Origin: a virus
Virus record (IMG/VR): IMGVR_UViG_3300002460_002255
Coordinates: 1,448 to 54,310 of that record
Strand: one strand, 5' to 3'
Length of the DNA: 52,863 nt
Shown: positions 17,309 to 24,625 of the stretch, piece after piece
Position numbering within the stretch: position 1 is the stretch's first letter
Layout: every line of letters begins with the position of its first letter
The notes under the pieces: model-generated
The model's database searches: none
What the model was told of the DNA's origin: nothing
The model's input: the letters and a program-made list of their open reading frames with translations, nothing else
Program-made: the position numbers and the translations under genes

Positions 17309-18622
17309 ATGCCAGATAAAATATTCTTCCAGAAATATCAGAAGGCTCTTGTTTGGCTATTCAAAACAAGAATCGGTAAATGGTTCTTTAAGATTGAGCC
17401 TAAAGGTGAAATTGTTGCTGTCTTCCCTAATGCTATTCGTTGGATAAACCCTAATGGCTCTTACTCAACCGAATTTAGAACCAACAATAGATATGCTTAT
17501 AGATTAAATACTCTACTTAAATACTTCCCATTCTTAATGTGGGAAAGAGAATATCAATGGTATCCTCAACTGCGTCTTGGTTTAACAGTAAGTACTTTTT
17601 ATCCTGATCCTGATGTTGAAAGTACAAGTGTAGATGGCTTGACCGAGGCTGATTATGCTAATGGTAGTGGTAAAAGCTGGGCTAATCTTATAGCTGATGC
17701 TGGAACTGCAAGTTATCCTTCTCTGGTAGGAGATGAAGTAGCTGATACTGCAATGGGTTTCACTACTGACTCTGCTACTACAGATTTTTTCCGTACATTA
17801 AGAAGATCTATTTATCTTTTCGATACTGCTTCAATACCTGACACGGACACAATTGATTCAGCCACACTATCTTTATGGGGTCGAGCTAAGACAGATGGGT
17901 TGAGCGCTACCCCTGATATAAATATTTACTCTTCAGCCCCTGCTTCAAATACAGATTTAGTTGCAGGAGATTTTGACAGCTTAGGATCAACTGCTTTTGC
18001 AACTGCGATTAGTTACGCTAGCTGGGTAGGAGATGACTCTGCTTACAATGTTTTTACTTTAAATGCAAGTGGGTTAACTAATATATCTAAAACTGCCACA
18101 CCGACTAAGTTTGGAGCCAGAAATGCTAACTACGATGTTTCAGGAACCACGCCACCTTGGTCTAATGTAGCTAACACACGAAGTACTTTGGGTACTTGGT
18201 ATGCAGAAAAGACAGGTACAGCTAACGATCCTAAATTAGAAGTTACTCACACTACTCCGACTACCACGTCAACTACAACTACTACTTCAACCAGTACAAC
18301 GACTACCTCTACTTCTACGTCAACCTCCACCTCAACTAGTACCACAACCACATCTACGTCCTCGTCTACTTCGACAACTACAAGCACCTCTACCACTACA
18401 ACTTCTACATCCACTAGTACGAGTACTACAACTACTACTTCCACTTCGACTAGTACCACTACCACAAGTACTAGCACAACGACTACTACGTCCACGTCTA
18501 CATCGTCGTCCACTACTACTACATCCACAAGCACAACCACCACTTCCACAACGACGACTTGGAAATATCCTATTGATGTTGAACTAGGTTATGACCTTGT
18601 ACTAGAGAACAAGTTAGGTTAA
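17309..18622 (+). CDS. DNRLRE-like fibre protein with C-terminal Ser/Thr stalk
   Basis: A 437-residue protein. Residues 1-95 are basic and aromatic (KALVWLFKTRIGKWFFKIEP, WEREYQWYPQLRLG) and may anchor it. Residues about 95-310 look like a DNRLRE-type beta domain: RRSIYLFDTASIPDTDTIDS, ATLSLWGRAK, FTLNASGLTNISKTA, GTANDPKLEVTH. A Ser/Thr stalk follows at 18260-18559, then the tail WKYPIDVELGYDLVLENKLG, similar to the ends of the two preceding stalk proteins. The role is probably a tail fibre or surface adhesin subunit. Confidence 0.68.
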   Translation: MPDKIFFQKYQKALVWLFKTRIGKWFFKIEPKGEIVAVFPNAIRWINPNGSYSTEFRTNNRYAYRLNTLLKYFPFLMWEREYQWYPQLRLGLTVSTFYPDPDVESTSVDGLTEADYANGSGKSWANLIADAGTASYPSLVGDEVADTAMGFTTDSATTDFFRTLRRSIYLFDTASIPDTDTIDSATLSLWGRAKTDGLSATPDINIYSSAPASNTDLVAGDFDSLGSTAFATAISYASWVGDDSAYNVFTLNASGLTNISKTATPTKFGARNANYDVSGTTPPWSNVANTRSTLGTWYAEKTGTANDPKLEVTHTTPTTTSTTTTTSTSTTTTSTSTSTSTSTSTTTTSTSSSTSTTTSTSTTTTSTSTSTSTTTTTSTSTSTTTTSTSTTTTTSTSTSSSTTTTSTSTTTTSTTTTWKYPIDVELGYDLVLENKLG

Positions 18623-18631
18623 AATTAACTT
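18597..18631 (+). promoter_or_regulatory. Promoter ending at the HNH start codon
   Basis: TTGTAC at 18597-18602, 17-base spacer, TAAAAT at 18620-18625, six bases, ATG 18632. The geometry fits a leaderless transcript for the HNH gene. It lies inside the 3' end of the preceding fibre gene. Confidence 0.5.
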
Positions 18632-19342
18632 ATGGTTTGTGAATCTTGTAACAATGAACTAGACCACAGAACTAAAGCGAATAGGTTTTGTTCTCTATCC
18701 TGTTATTGGAATAGTATGAAAGGAATTGACCCTTGGGAAAATGGGCGCCGTATTCTAAAGGGAAAAGATCATTGGAATTGGGGTAATCGTAAAGAGTATT
18801 CCAAACTTTGTTTGGATTGTGGCGAAGAGCGTAAAAGTAGATACTCTTTAAGATGTAAAAGTTGCAATAATAGAATTCTTAAAACAGGTACAAAGCATTC
18901 TGAAGAGCATAAGAGAAAGATAAGTGAGGGCAATAAAGGTCGACAATGTTATTGGTTAGGTAAGAAAATGAGCCTTGAAACTAGAGAAAAGATGAGCAGT
19001 TCTCATAAGGCTTTAGTTATGGCGGGGACACACCCTAGGTGGAAGGGTGGAGTAACCTTAAAAGAGCAACTGGAAAGAAGTAGATTTAGAATGACTATAC
19101 AAAAAAGAGTTTTTGAACGTGATAACTATACTTGTCAGTTATGTGGGGAGCAACAAGATTTACAAGTGGATCATATACAATCGTGGGCAGAATATATTGA
19201 ACTTAGATTTAGTATGGATAATTGCCGTACTCTTTGTAAGAGCTGTCATTATCAGATAACGTATGGAAAACCAATACCCTATAAATCTATACCTTGGGGC
19301 CGTAACTTTGGAAGGAGGGTAGCAAAATTCGAAAGATATTAA
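18632..19342 (+). CDS. HNH homing endonuclease with zinc fingers and NUMOD3-like motif
   Basis: A 236-residue protein. It begins with a Cys-rich finger (CESCNNELDHRTKANRFCSL), then a second (CLDCGEERKSRYSLRCKSC), then a NUMOD3-like DNA-binding segment (TKHSEEHKRKISEGNKG, MSLETREKMSSSHK). The C-terminal HNH nuclease domain has VFERDNYTCQLCGEQQDLQV, DHIQSW and NCRTLCKSCHYQIT; the His in VDHI and the CxxC pairs are the expected catalytic and zinc residues. It is a free-standing selfish element inserted between fibre and adaptor genes. Its last 16 bases overlap the proposed start of the adaptor gene. Confidence 0.92.
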   Translation: MVCESCNNELDHRTKANRFCSLSCYWNSMKGIDPWENGRRILKGKDHWNWGNRKEYSKLCLDCGEERKSRYSLRCKSCNNRILKTGTKHSEEHKRKISEGNKGRQCYWLGKKMSLETREKMSSSHKALVMAGTHPRWKGGVTLKEQLERSRFRMTIQKRVFERDNYTCQLCGEQQDLQVDHIQSWAEYIELRFSMDNCRTLCKSCHYQITYGKPIPYKSIPWGRNFGRRVAKFERY

Positions 19343-20583
19343 TTTCAAATTCAATACTCACCGATGACTCGTATAAGTCTCAATTAGCTTCAGCCTATTC
19401 TTCAGGAACTACTTTAACTGTAAATTCTAATGTATCTTTTGCGGCTAATAATCTATCCGTAACAGGAGAGCTTGGAGAAGAGCTAACTGAACTAAAGAAA
19501 GTCGATAGTGTTAGCGGTGCAACTACTATAACTTTAGCCTCAGCTCTGAATTTCCCTCATCCTAAAGATACTCCAGTTTATCGGGTAGCCTGGGATCAGG
19601 TGGAGATAGATAGAAACCAAACTTTAATAAGTACCAGTGCTATCCAGTGGGATCATAAAGATACTATTTATTATGATAGCCCCGGTACTGCTTCGGACAG
19701 TTACCGCTTTAGATTTTATAACAGTGTTACTGCTACTTATTCGGAATATTCACCCACCATCACTGGAGCCGGTTATCCTCGTAACTCTCTGGGCTATTTG
19801 ATTAGAGAAATTAGAAAGGTACTTCGGGATAAAGAAAGAAAGCTGGTTACTGATGATGAGATAATTCGTTTCATCAACGCTGCCCAGGATATTATATCAG
19901 GAGTAAGAAGTGATTGGTGGTTTCTTAGAAATGAAAACTCTTCTACCACAACTACAGCTGGAACCAGTAAATATGCTTTACCTTCAGGAATAGATAATCT
20001 TGGAGTAACCGATACTATTCGGTATAACTTTAATGATGGTACTACTAACGAAATTTACCAGCTTAAGTTTATATCTTTGCTAGAATACGATTATATCTCA
20101 AGGGATAATCGCAATGATGATACTATCAGAGATGATCGTGTGCAGTATTACACACTGTTACCAGCCGATTCTTCTTCAGCCTCAGGCTATTACAATGTCT
20201 GGCCAATACCAAAAACCACAGGTAGGGGTACTTTCTACGTTCGATATTTTGAAGAGATGAGTGATATGGATGATGTAGCTGATACTACCCAAGTACCTCT
20301 TCCTCAGATAATTGAAGACTACGCAATTGCCATGTGCTATAAGATTCTAAATAGAGAAGACATCGCTAAAGTATATGAGGATAGGTTCTGGGGCCCAGCA
20401 GGGGAAATAAAAGGCAGACGTGGGTTGACAGGATTAGCTTTACTAGAACAACTTAACTACAATCAGAAAAGACCTAAAGGCCAGCCTCGTAGTTTAGTTG
20501 ACTTTACTGGTCGAGAACCACTAAGAAGATTATTTGGTAACGTGAGGATAGATAGGGATCGCCTTCACGAAGATGTTTTTTAG
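19327..20583 (+). CDS. Head-tail adaptor-like protein, probable ATT start
   Basis: The frame is open upstream of the first ATG (19600) back to a stop at 19303. The upstream part codes a sensible sequence (LTDDSYKSQLASAYSSGTTL, then TVNSNVSFAANNLSVTGELG). AAGGAGG at 19312-19318 lies eight bases before ATT 19327, giving a 418-residue protein beginning (M)RKILISNS. The central part has LGYLIREIRKVLRDKERKLV, DDEIIRFINAAQDIIS and SDWWFLRNE, like phage gp6/gp15-type connector proteins that have a helical bundle with D-x-E-x2-x-I-N. The C-terminal part is long and includes IIEDYAIAMCYKILNREDIA. It probably joins portal and tail. Confidence 0.65.
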   Translation: MRKILISNSILTDDSYKSQLASAYSSGTTLTVNSNVSFAANNLSVTGELGEELTELKKVDSVSGATTITLASALNFPHPKDTPVYRVAWDQVEIDRNQTLISTSAIQWDHKDTIYYDSPGTASDSYRFRFYNSVTATYSEYSPTITGAGYPRNSLGYLIREIRKVLRDKERKLVTDDEIIRFINAAQDIISGVRSDWWFLRNENSSTTTTAGTSKYALPSGIDNLGVTDTIRYNFNDGTTNEIYQLKFISLLEYDYISRDNRNDDTIRDDRVQYYTLLPADSSSASGYYNVWPIPKTTGRGTFYVRYFEEMSDMDDVADTTQVPLPQIIEDYAIAMCYKILNREDIAKVYEDRFWGPAGEIKGRRGLTGLALLEQLNYNQKRPKGQPRSLVDFTGREPLRRLFGNVRIDRDRLHEDVF

Positions 20584-20589
20584 CACAAT

Positions 20590-20795
20590 GAAAATGTCGG
20601 AACCATGATTCGGCCTATGTTCTGAAAAACCAGACCGAAAAAGAGGAGCTCGCTCCTAAAACGGGCAACACAGGCGTGTGACCCGTGACCTGATAAGCGA
20701 GCCCCAAAACTAGTCACCGATCCTCGGAGCACGTACTCATCCGTGTGTACCGACCCAGAAGCGTCAGGGATTCTGGAAAAAGTGACGACATTTTC
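20590..20795 (+). ncRNA. Structured RNA candidate, about 206 nt, unknown class
   Basis: The ends 20590-20599 and 20786-20795 are perfectly complementary over 10 bases and close the structure. Inside are a bulged hairpin at 20609-20639, a 5-bp hairpin at 20644-20657, a nested stem at 20661-20686 (ACGGG/CCCGU around CACA/UGUG), a stem at 20724-20753, and a 6-bp hairpin at 20755-20776. GUCAC 20713-20717 can pair with GUGAC 20782-20786. Bases 20648-20654 are complementary to 20696-20702, which would form an alternative long-range helix or pseudoknot. Unpaired A-runs join the helices. No coding frame of note is present. I do not recognise a known family. Confidence 0.6.
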
Positions 20796-20863
20796 TAAAT
20801 ATCTAAACCTAACTCTCATTATAATATATATCAGGGAGTAAACGCAAGGTATGGATTTAAAAA

Positions 20864-21901
20864 ATGGCTGAAGAAATAAAATACGAACTGGATGATTTTT
20901 CATCAGGAGTAAATAGGAAAGTATCTACGTTTCAACAAAAGAAGAACGGGGTATATAGTGCTCTTAATGCTACCTTTAATACCATCATTGGTGGTGTAAG
21001 TAAAAGATTGGGTATAAGTCAAAAGGGTAGTGATATTGCAGCCACTACTTCTACTTCCACATCTACCAGTACTACCACCACATCTACCTCTACAAGTACT
21101 ACAACCACGTCTACTACTACTACCTCCACTTCTACCACTACGACATCAACGACTACAACGCTAACAAGCACCTCAACTACAACCACTTCTAGTTCAACTA
21201 GTACAACAACATCTACTAGTACAAGTACTAGTACTACAACGACAACTCTTGGTCCTACTATATTATTTAGTAGTAGTGCTACTAATACGACTACGGGAAG
21301 TAGTTCGAGCTGGCCATATTCATCAGCGTCGGGTTCTAACCGTCTGTTAGTTGTTCATGTGGCAATAGAAGACGCTACTTCTACTATTCAAGTTAATTCA
21401 ATTACTTACAATGGTGTAGCTTTAACTAAAGCGGTTGCTATCACAGGTACTTTACCAAACAGACCAGTGAGAAGTGAGATTTGGTATTTAATTGCTCCTG
21501 ATACAGGATCTAATACTATGGTAACTACACTAAATGCATCAGCACCATTCAGGGAATATGCACTAACTTTAACAGGAGCTAAACAATCCTCTCAACCAGA
21601 TAATACTGGTACCTCTCAAGGAACTGGACAAGGGGTATCCGTTACTATTGCAGTAAATAATGTAAATTCTTACATTTGGGATATGGTGGCTGCAGAGGAA
21701 GGACCAGGAATCGAGAACAATGGGACCGCAGGAGCAGATCAAACAGAAAGACTTGATACTGCCATAGTATCTTTTGATAGTAGATCACTAGCAAGTGAAG
21801 AACGTGCTCCAACTACTGGAAACAAAACTATGAGTTGGGTATTAACTTATTCTACTGATTGGGTTTCAGCTGTAGCTGCCTGGAAGGATTTGAACGGATA
21901 A
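20864..21901 (+). CDS. Tail propeller N-terminal piece carrying a Ser/Thr cassette
   Basis: A 345-residue protein in three parts. Residues 1-60 (YELDDFSSGVNRKVSTFQQK, ALNATFNTIIGGVSKRLGIS) match the usual opening of phage tail beta-propeller proteins (DFSGGLN...NARN...GxxxKRPG). Residues 61-128 are Ser/Thr with one Leu. Residues 129-345 form a jelly-roll-like domain (ILFSSSATNTTTGSSSSWPY, GSNRLLVVHVAIED, ITYNGVALTKAVAI, EIWYLIAPDTGSNTMVTTL). The following gene continues where the propeller would. I infer that the Ser/Thr-plus-domain cassette was inserted into an ancestral propeller gene and split it. A six-codon frame starting at 20851 overlaps this start. Confidence 0.68.
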   Translation: MAEEIKYELDDFSSGVNRKVSTFQQKKNGVYSALNATFNTIIGGVSKRLGISQKGSDIAATTSTSTSTSTTTTSTSTSTTTTSTTTTSTSTTTTSTTTTLTSTSTTTTSSSTSTTTSTSTSTSTTTTTLGPTILFSSSATNTTTGSSSSWPYSSASGSNRLLVVHVAIEDATSTIQVNSITYNGVALTKAVAITGTLPNRPVRSEIWYLIAPDTGSNTMVTTLNASAPFREYALTLTGAKQSSQPDNTGTSQGTGQGVSVTIAVNNVNSYIWDMVAAEEGPGIENNGTAGADQTERLDTAIVSFDSRSLASEERAPTTGNKTMSWVLTYSTDWVSAVAAWKDLNG

Positions 21902-21902
21902 C

Positions 21903-23411
21903 ATGCCTACGATTCTCGGCTTGATAGGATTTAATGCCACTTCAACTTCAGATGATAAGCTCTTTGCTGTCCATGACAGAAATATTACTGATATTATCAC
22001 TGGTACTTCTCAAGCTCAGCCATTAAAGAATACTCTAAACAGAGCTGAATTTGCTGTATTCTTAGATAGAGTCTGGTTTGTAAATGGTACGGATGACTCT
22101 CGTTACTACACAGCTGGCGGAAGCTGGACTAAGACAGGAGCAGCGGCTCGTTATCCTGTTGCTAAGTATATCCAACAGTTCAAAACTAGACTATTCATTG
22201 GTAACCTAACTATCTTAGGAACCAACTATCCTTCTAGGGTTTGGTATTCTGATCTACCTAAAAACAATACAATTACTTGGGGATTTGAAGCCCAGACTAA
22301 CTTACAGCAAGCAGCTGGTTCAGCTATAGTTAAGAGTCCAGGTGCTCAATTTATTACTTACAATATTAAAGCGGGTGATGCTTTTATAATATTAACAGGT
22401 GCAAACGCTGGAGAATACAAAGTTTCTACAATAGACAGTGAAACTCAAATTACTTTAACTACTAACTTAACTTATTCAGACCCAGCGGATAGCTACATTG
22501 CTGGTGGTAATTGGTTTGATGTAGCTACTGATGATAACGATTCTATTGTTGGATTTGGTGAGAACTCTGATCGATTGTTAATATTTAAGAACGAGTCTTT
22601 ATGGCGTTACGATGGGGTTAGCGTCAAACAAGTCAAAGGAGTTCCTGGGACTACTACGCAAAGAAGTGTGGTAAACGTTAGAGAGTTTACTTTCTACTTC
22701 CACTATTCTGGTATCTATCTCTATGATGGTATAACCAGCTATCTTATTTCTCGCCAAGTCCAAGATTACATTGATGGAGTAAGCTCTGGTGAGTACTCCT
22801 CCATCGTAGCTTGGAAGGTAGGCACCGACACTTACCGCTGTTACCTCAAAGACGTAGTAAATGCTGATGCAGAAATAAACATCCCTAAGTGCTATTTGGA
22901 CTATGATCTGTCAACGAAGAGTTGGTCGGTGGGTAAATATCCTAAGCATGCTACTGTCTCATCTACCTATTTAGAGACATTAAATACTGTTCGTAACACT
23001 TATCTAGGAACTGAGCCTGCGGTTATTTCAGATGCTGGTCAGGTATTTAAAGATAATGATGGTAATAATGATGGCAGCTCTACCACACCAATAGAGTGGA
23101 ACTTTGAAACTATTTGGCACTTTCCGTTTGGTTCTACTATTTACGGAGATTTTACAAGGGTTGATATCCACACTAAAAGAGGACGGGGTATAAATGTATT
23201 ATATAAACTATATAATGAAGTGCCTTCTAAGGACTGGATACCTTTGGGTGATATAGAAAATACAATCACTTCATTTGATTTTCAACCAAGTAAACCAGAT
23301 AGCGGTCGAGGTATTAAATTTCTTTTTAATGAATCCAGCACCAATAAACCACCTATTATTGAGAAGATAGTCTGTTATGGCATACCTAAAACAGATCGCC
23401 CTGTAGTATAA
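21903..23411 (+). CDS. Tail beta-propeller/stopper-like protein
   Basis: A 502-residue protein, starting one base after the previous stop. It reads like the body of a tail propeller: FNATSTSDDKLFAVHDRNIT, FLDRVWFVNGTDDSRYYTAG, YIQQFKTRLFIGNLTILGTN, SDRLLIFKNESLWRYDGVSV, FYFHYSGIYLYDGITSYLIS, WNFETIWHFPFGSTIYGDFT. Repeated aromatic-rich blades of about 40-60 residues fit a P22 gp10-like or related tail hub that plugs the portal. Its N terminus lacks the usual DFSGG opening, which is found in the preceding gene instead. It probably assembles with that protein. Confidence 0.68.
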   Translation: MPTILGLIGFNATSTSDDKLFAVHDRNITDIITGTSQAQPLKNTLNRAEFAVFLDRVWFVNGTDDSRYYTAGGSWTKTGAAARYPVAKYIQQFKTRLFIGNLTILGTNYPSRVWYSDLPKNNTITWGFEAQTNLQQAAGSAIVKSPGAQFITYNIKAGDAFIILTGANAGEYKVSTIDSETQITLTTNLTYSDPADSYIAGGNWFDVATDDNDSIVGFGENSDRLLIFKNESLWRYDGVSVKQVKGVPGTTTQRSVVNVREFTFYFHYSGIYLYDGITSYLISRQVQDYIDGVSSGEYSSIVAWKVGTDTYRCYLKDVVNADAEINIPKCYLDYDLSTKSWSVGKYPKHATVSSTYLETLNTVRNTYLGTEPAVISDAGQVFKDNDGNNDGSSTTPIEWNFETIWHFPFGSTIYGDFTRVDIHTKRGRGINVLYKLYNEVPSKDWIPLGDIENTITSFDFQPSKPDSGRGIKFLFNESSTNKPPIIEKIVCYGIPKTDRPVV

Positions 23412-23419
23412 TTAGGTAT
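23407..23419 (+). promoter_or_regulatory. -10 box directly before start codon
   Basis: TATAAT at 23407-23412, seven bases, ATG 23420; no Shine-Dalgarno and no clear -35. It overlaps the final codons of the propeller gene. Confidence 0.45.
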
Positions 23420-23710
23420 ATGGCATTTGATGAGATTGGTTTTGATGAGAAACTAGAAAGAAAACAAGAAAAGAAACCATTTGAATTGTCAAGTTTAGAC
23501 TTTGATACTTTAATAGAAGATATTGACGCTGCTAAGATTAGTAAAGGTAAGTCAGTTGGTGATAGGTTAGACGTGGATTATGACAGTGGTAAACTGGTTT
23601 TCTATAAGAACAAAACTAAGCGAATAGAGATAGGTGAATTTAATGATGGTAAGTTTGGCTTACGAGTTTATAATGTATCTGGATCTACGGTAGTAGATCA
23701 ATCTGCATAA
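23420..23710 (+). CDS. Small acidic hypothetical protein
   Basis: A 96-residue protein of unknown family. Residues 1-40 are highly charged and probably flexible (MAFDEIGFDEKLERKQEKKP). Residues 50-96 look like a small beta unit (SGKLVFYKNKTKRIEIGEFN, DGKFGLRVYNVSG). Sits between the tail propeller and the internal coiled-coil proteins, so a minor virion or assembly role is likely. Confidence 0.55.
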   Translation: MAFDEIGFDEKLERKQEKKPFELSSLDFDTLIEDIDAAKISKGKSVGDRLDVDYDSGKLVFYKNKTKRIEIGEFNDGKFGLRVYNVSGSTVVDQSA

Positions 23711-23711
23711 T

Positions 23712-24623
23712 ATGGCTGTATTTGAAGTCACTAACAGTTTAGGTTTTACTCATCAATATCCAACCGACTCTTCTACTTGGAGGGCTGAGTATAAACAATT
23801 ATATAACGCTGATATTGTTTCAGAAAGAGTGCTGGGGGTAGATGAAGTACCTCCTGGACAAGCTTCCTCTGTTGGACCTGATCCATCTTTACCTAAAGCT
23901 ACTTTTCCAGAGTCTCCAGTAACTCCACCACCTACACCATTAACAGCTGAACCACCTAGAAGTGTGGATCAAATAATCCAGGATGCGGCGGAGAGGGCCA
24001 TTGAACAGTTTAAAGCGAGAGCTGGAGAATTTGATACTCGCAATCCCTTTGCTTTTGATGAAGTCTTAGCTCGTCAAGCGGCCGAGCAACAAAATGAACC
24101 ATTCTACCAACAACAATTATCTGATTTCTTACAGGGTATAGAAACTCAAAGACGTAGGAGTACTGAAGATGAACAGGCAGTCTTGTCAGAACTGCGGGCT
24201 GATACTCAGAGCTATCGAGGTAGAGTTAAACAAGAGATTGATCGAGCCTTGAATGCCTCAAGGGAAGGATTTGCTGATGCTAATCTTTTCTTCTCTGGTA
24301 GAAGAATAAGAGAAGAAGGTATGATTGAGAGAGCTGGCGCCACTAATTTATCAGAGTTCCTTAGAACTCAGGGTGTCAAAGAACAACAGACACAGTTGGG
24401 TGGAGCAAGAATAAAAGAAGAGTTACTGACTAAGCAAACATTAGGACAGCGAGATATTGGTCGTGCTCGACAGTTTGACGTTGAGCAGGATATAATAGAA
24501 GCAAAGAGAAGAGCGGCAGTCAAGCGTGAATTTGAAAGAGGCCAATTCTTAGGCCCAGCACCAGGAGAACCGATACAAGAGTTTGAAGGTAGACAGTTTG
24601 AGAGTTTATATAGAGGGCTTTGA
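23712..24623 (+). CDS. Coiled-coil internal virion protein candidate
   Basis: A 303-residue protein. A short N-terminal part (VTNSLGFTHQYPTDSSTWRA) is followed by a Pro-rich linker at residues 55-80 and then long charged helices from residue 82 onward (QIIQDAAERAIEQFKARAGE, RRRSTEDEQAVLSELRADTQ, QDIIEAKRRAAVKREFERGQ). It lacks signal or membrane segments. It resembles podophage internal or ejection proteins in composition and position, but I see no specific family match. Its stop overlaps the region of the next gene's start. Confidence 0.55.
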   Translation: MAVFEVTNSLGFTHQYPTDSSTWRAEYKQLYNADIVSERVLGVDEVPPGQASSVGPDPSLPKATFPESPVTPPPTPLTAEPPRSVDQIIQDAAERAIEQFKARAGEFDTRNPFAFDEVLARQAAEQQNEPFYQQQLSDFLQGIETQRRRSTEDEQAVLSELRADTQSYRGRVKQEIDRALNASREGFADANLFFSGRRIREEGMIERAGATNLSEFLRTQGVKEQQTQLGGARIKEELLTKQTLGQRDIGRARQFDVEQDIIEAKRRAAVKREFERGQFLGPAPGEPIQEFEGRQFESLYRGL

Positions 24624-24625
24624 AT

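Noticed and set aside
16655-18549. Antisense Val/Leu/Glu/Asp frames opposite the smaller Ser/Thr stalks (also at 44820-45155)
   Set aside because: Same codon shadow effect as for the giant tract.
20590-20795. Hammerhead ribozyme (a CUGAUAA and GAAA are present)
   Set aside because: The core needs CUGANGA; the sequence has CUGAUAA and the three stems do not join at these bases.
20864-23411. Programmed frameshift joining the two propeller pieces
   Set aside because: The first frame ends in TAA and a normal ATG follows one base later; no slippery heptamer seen there.
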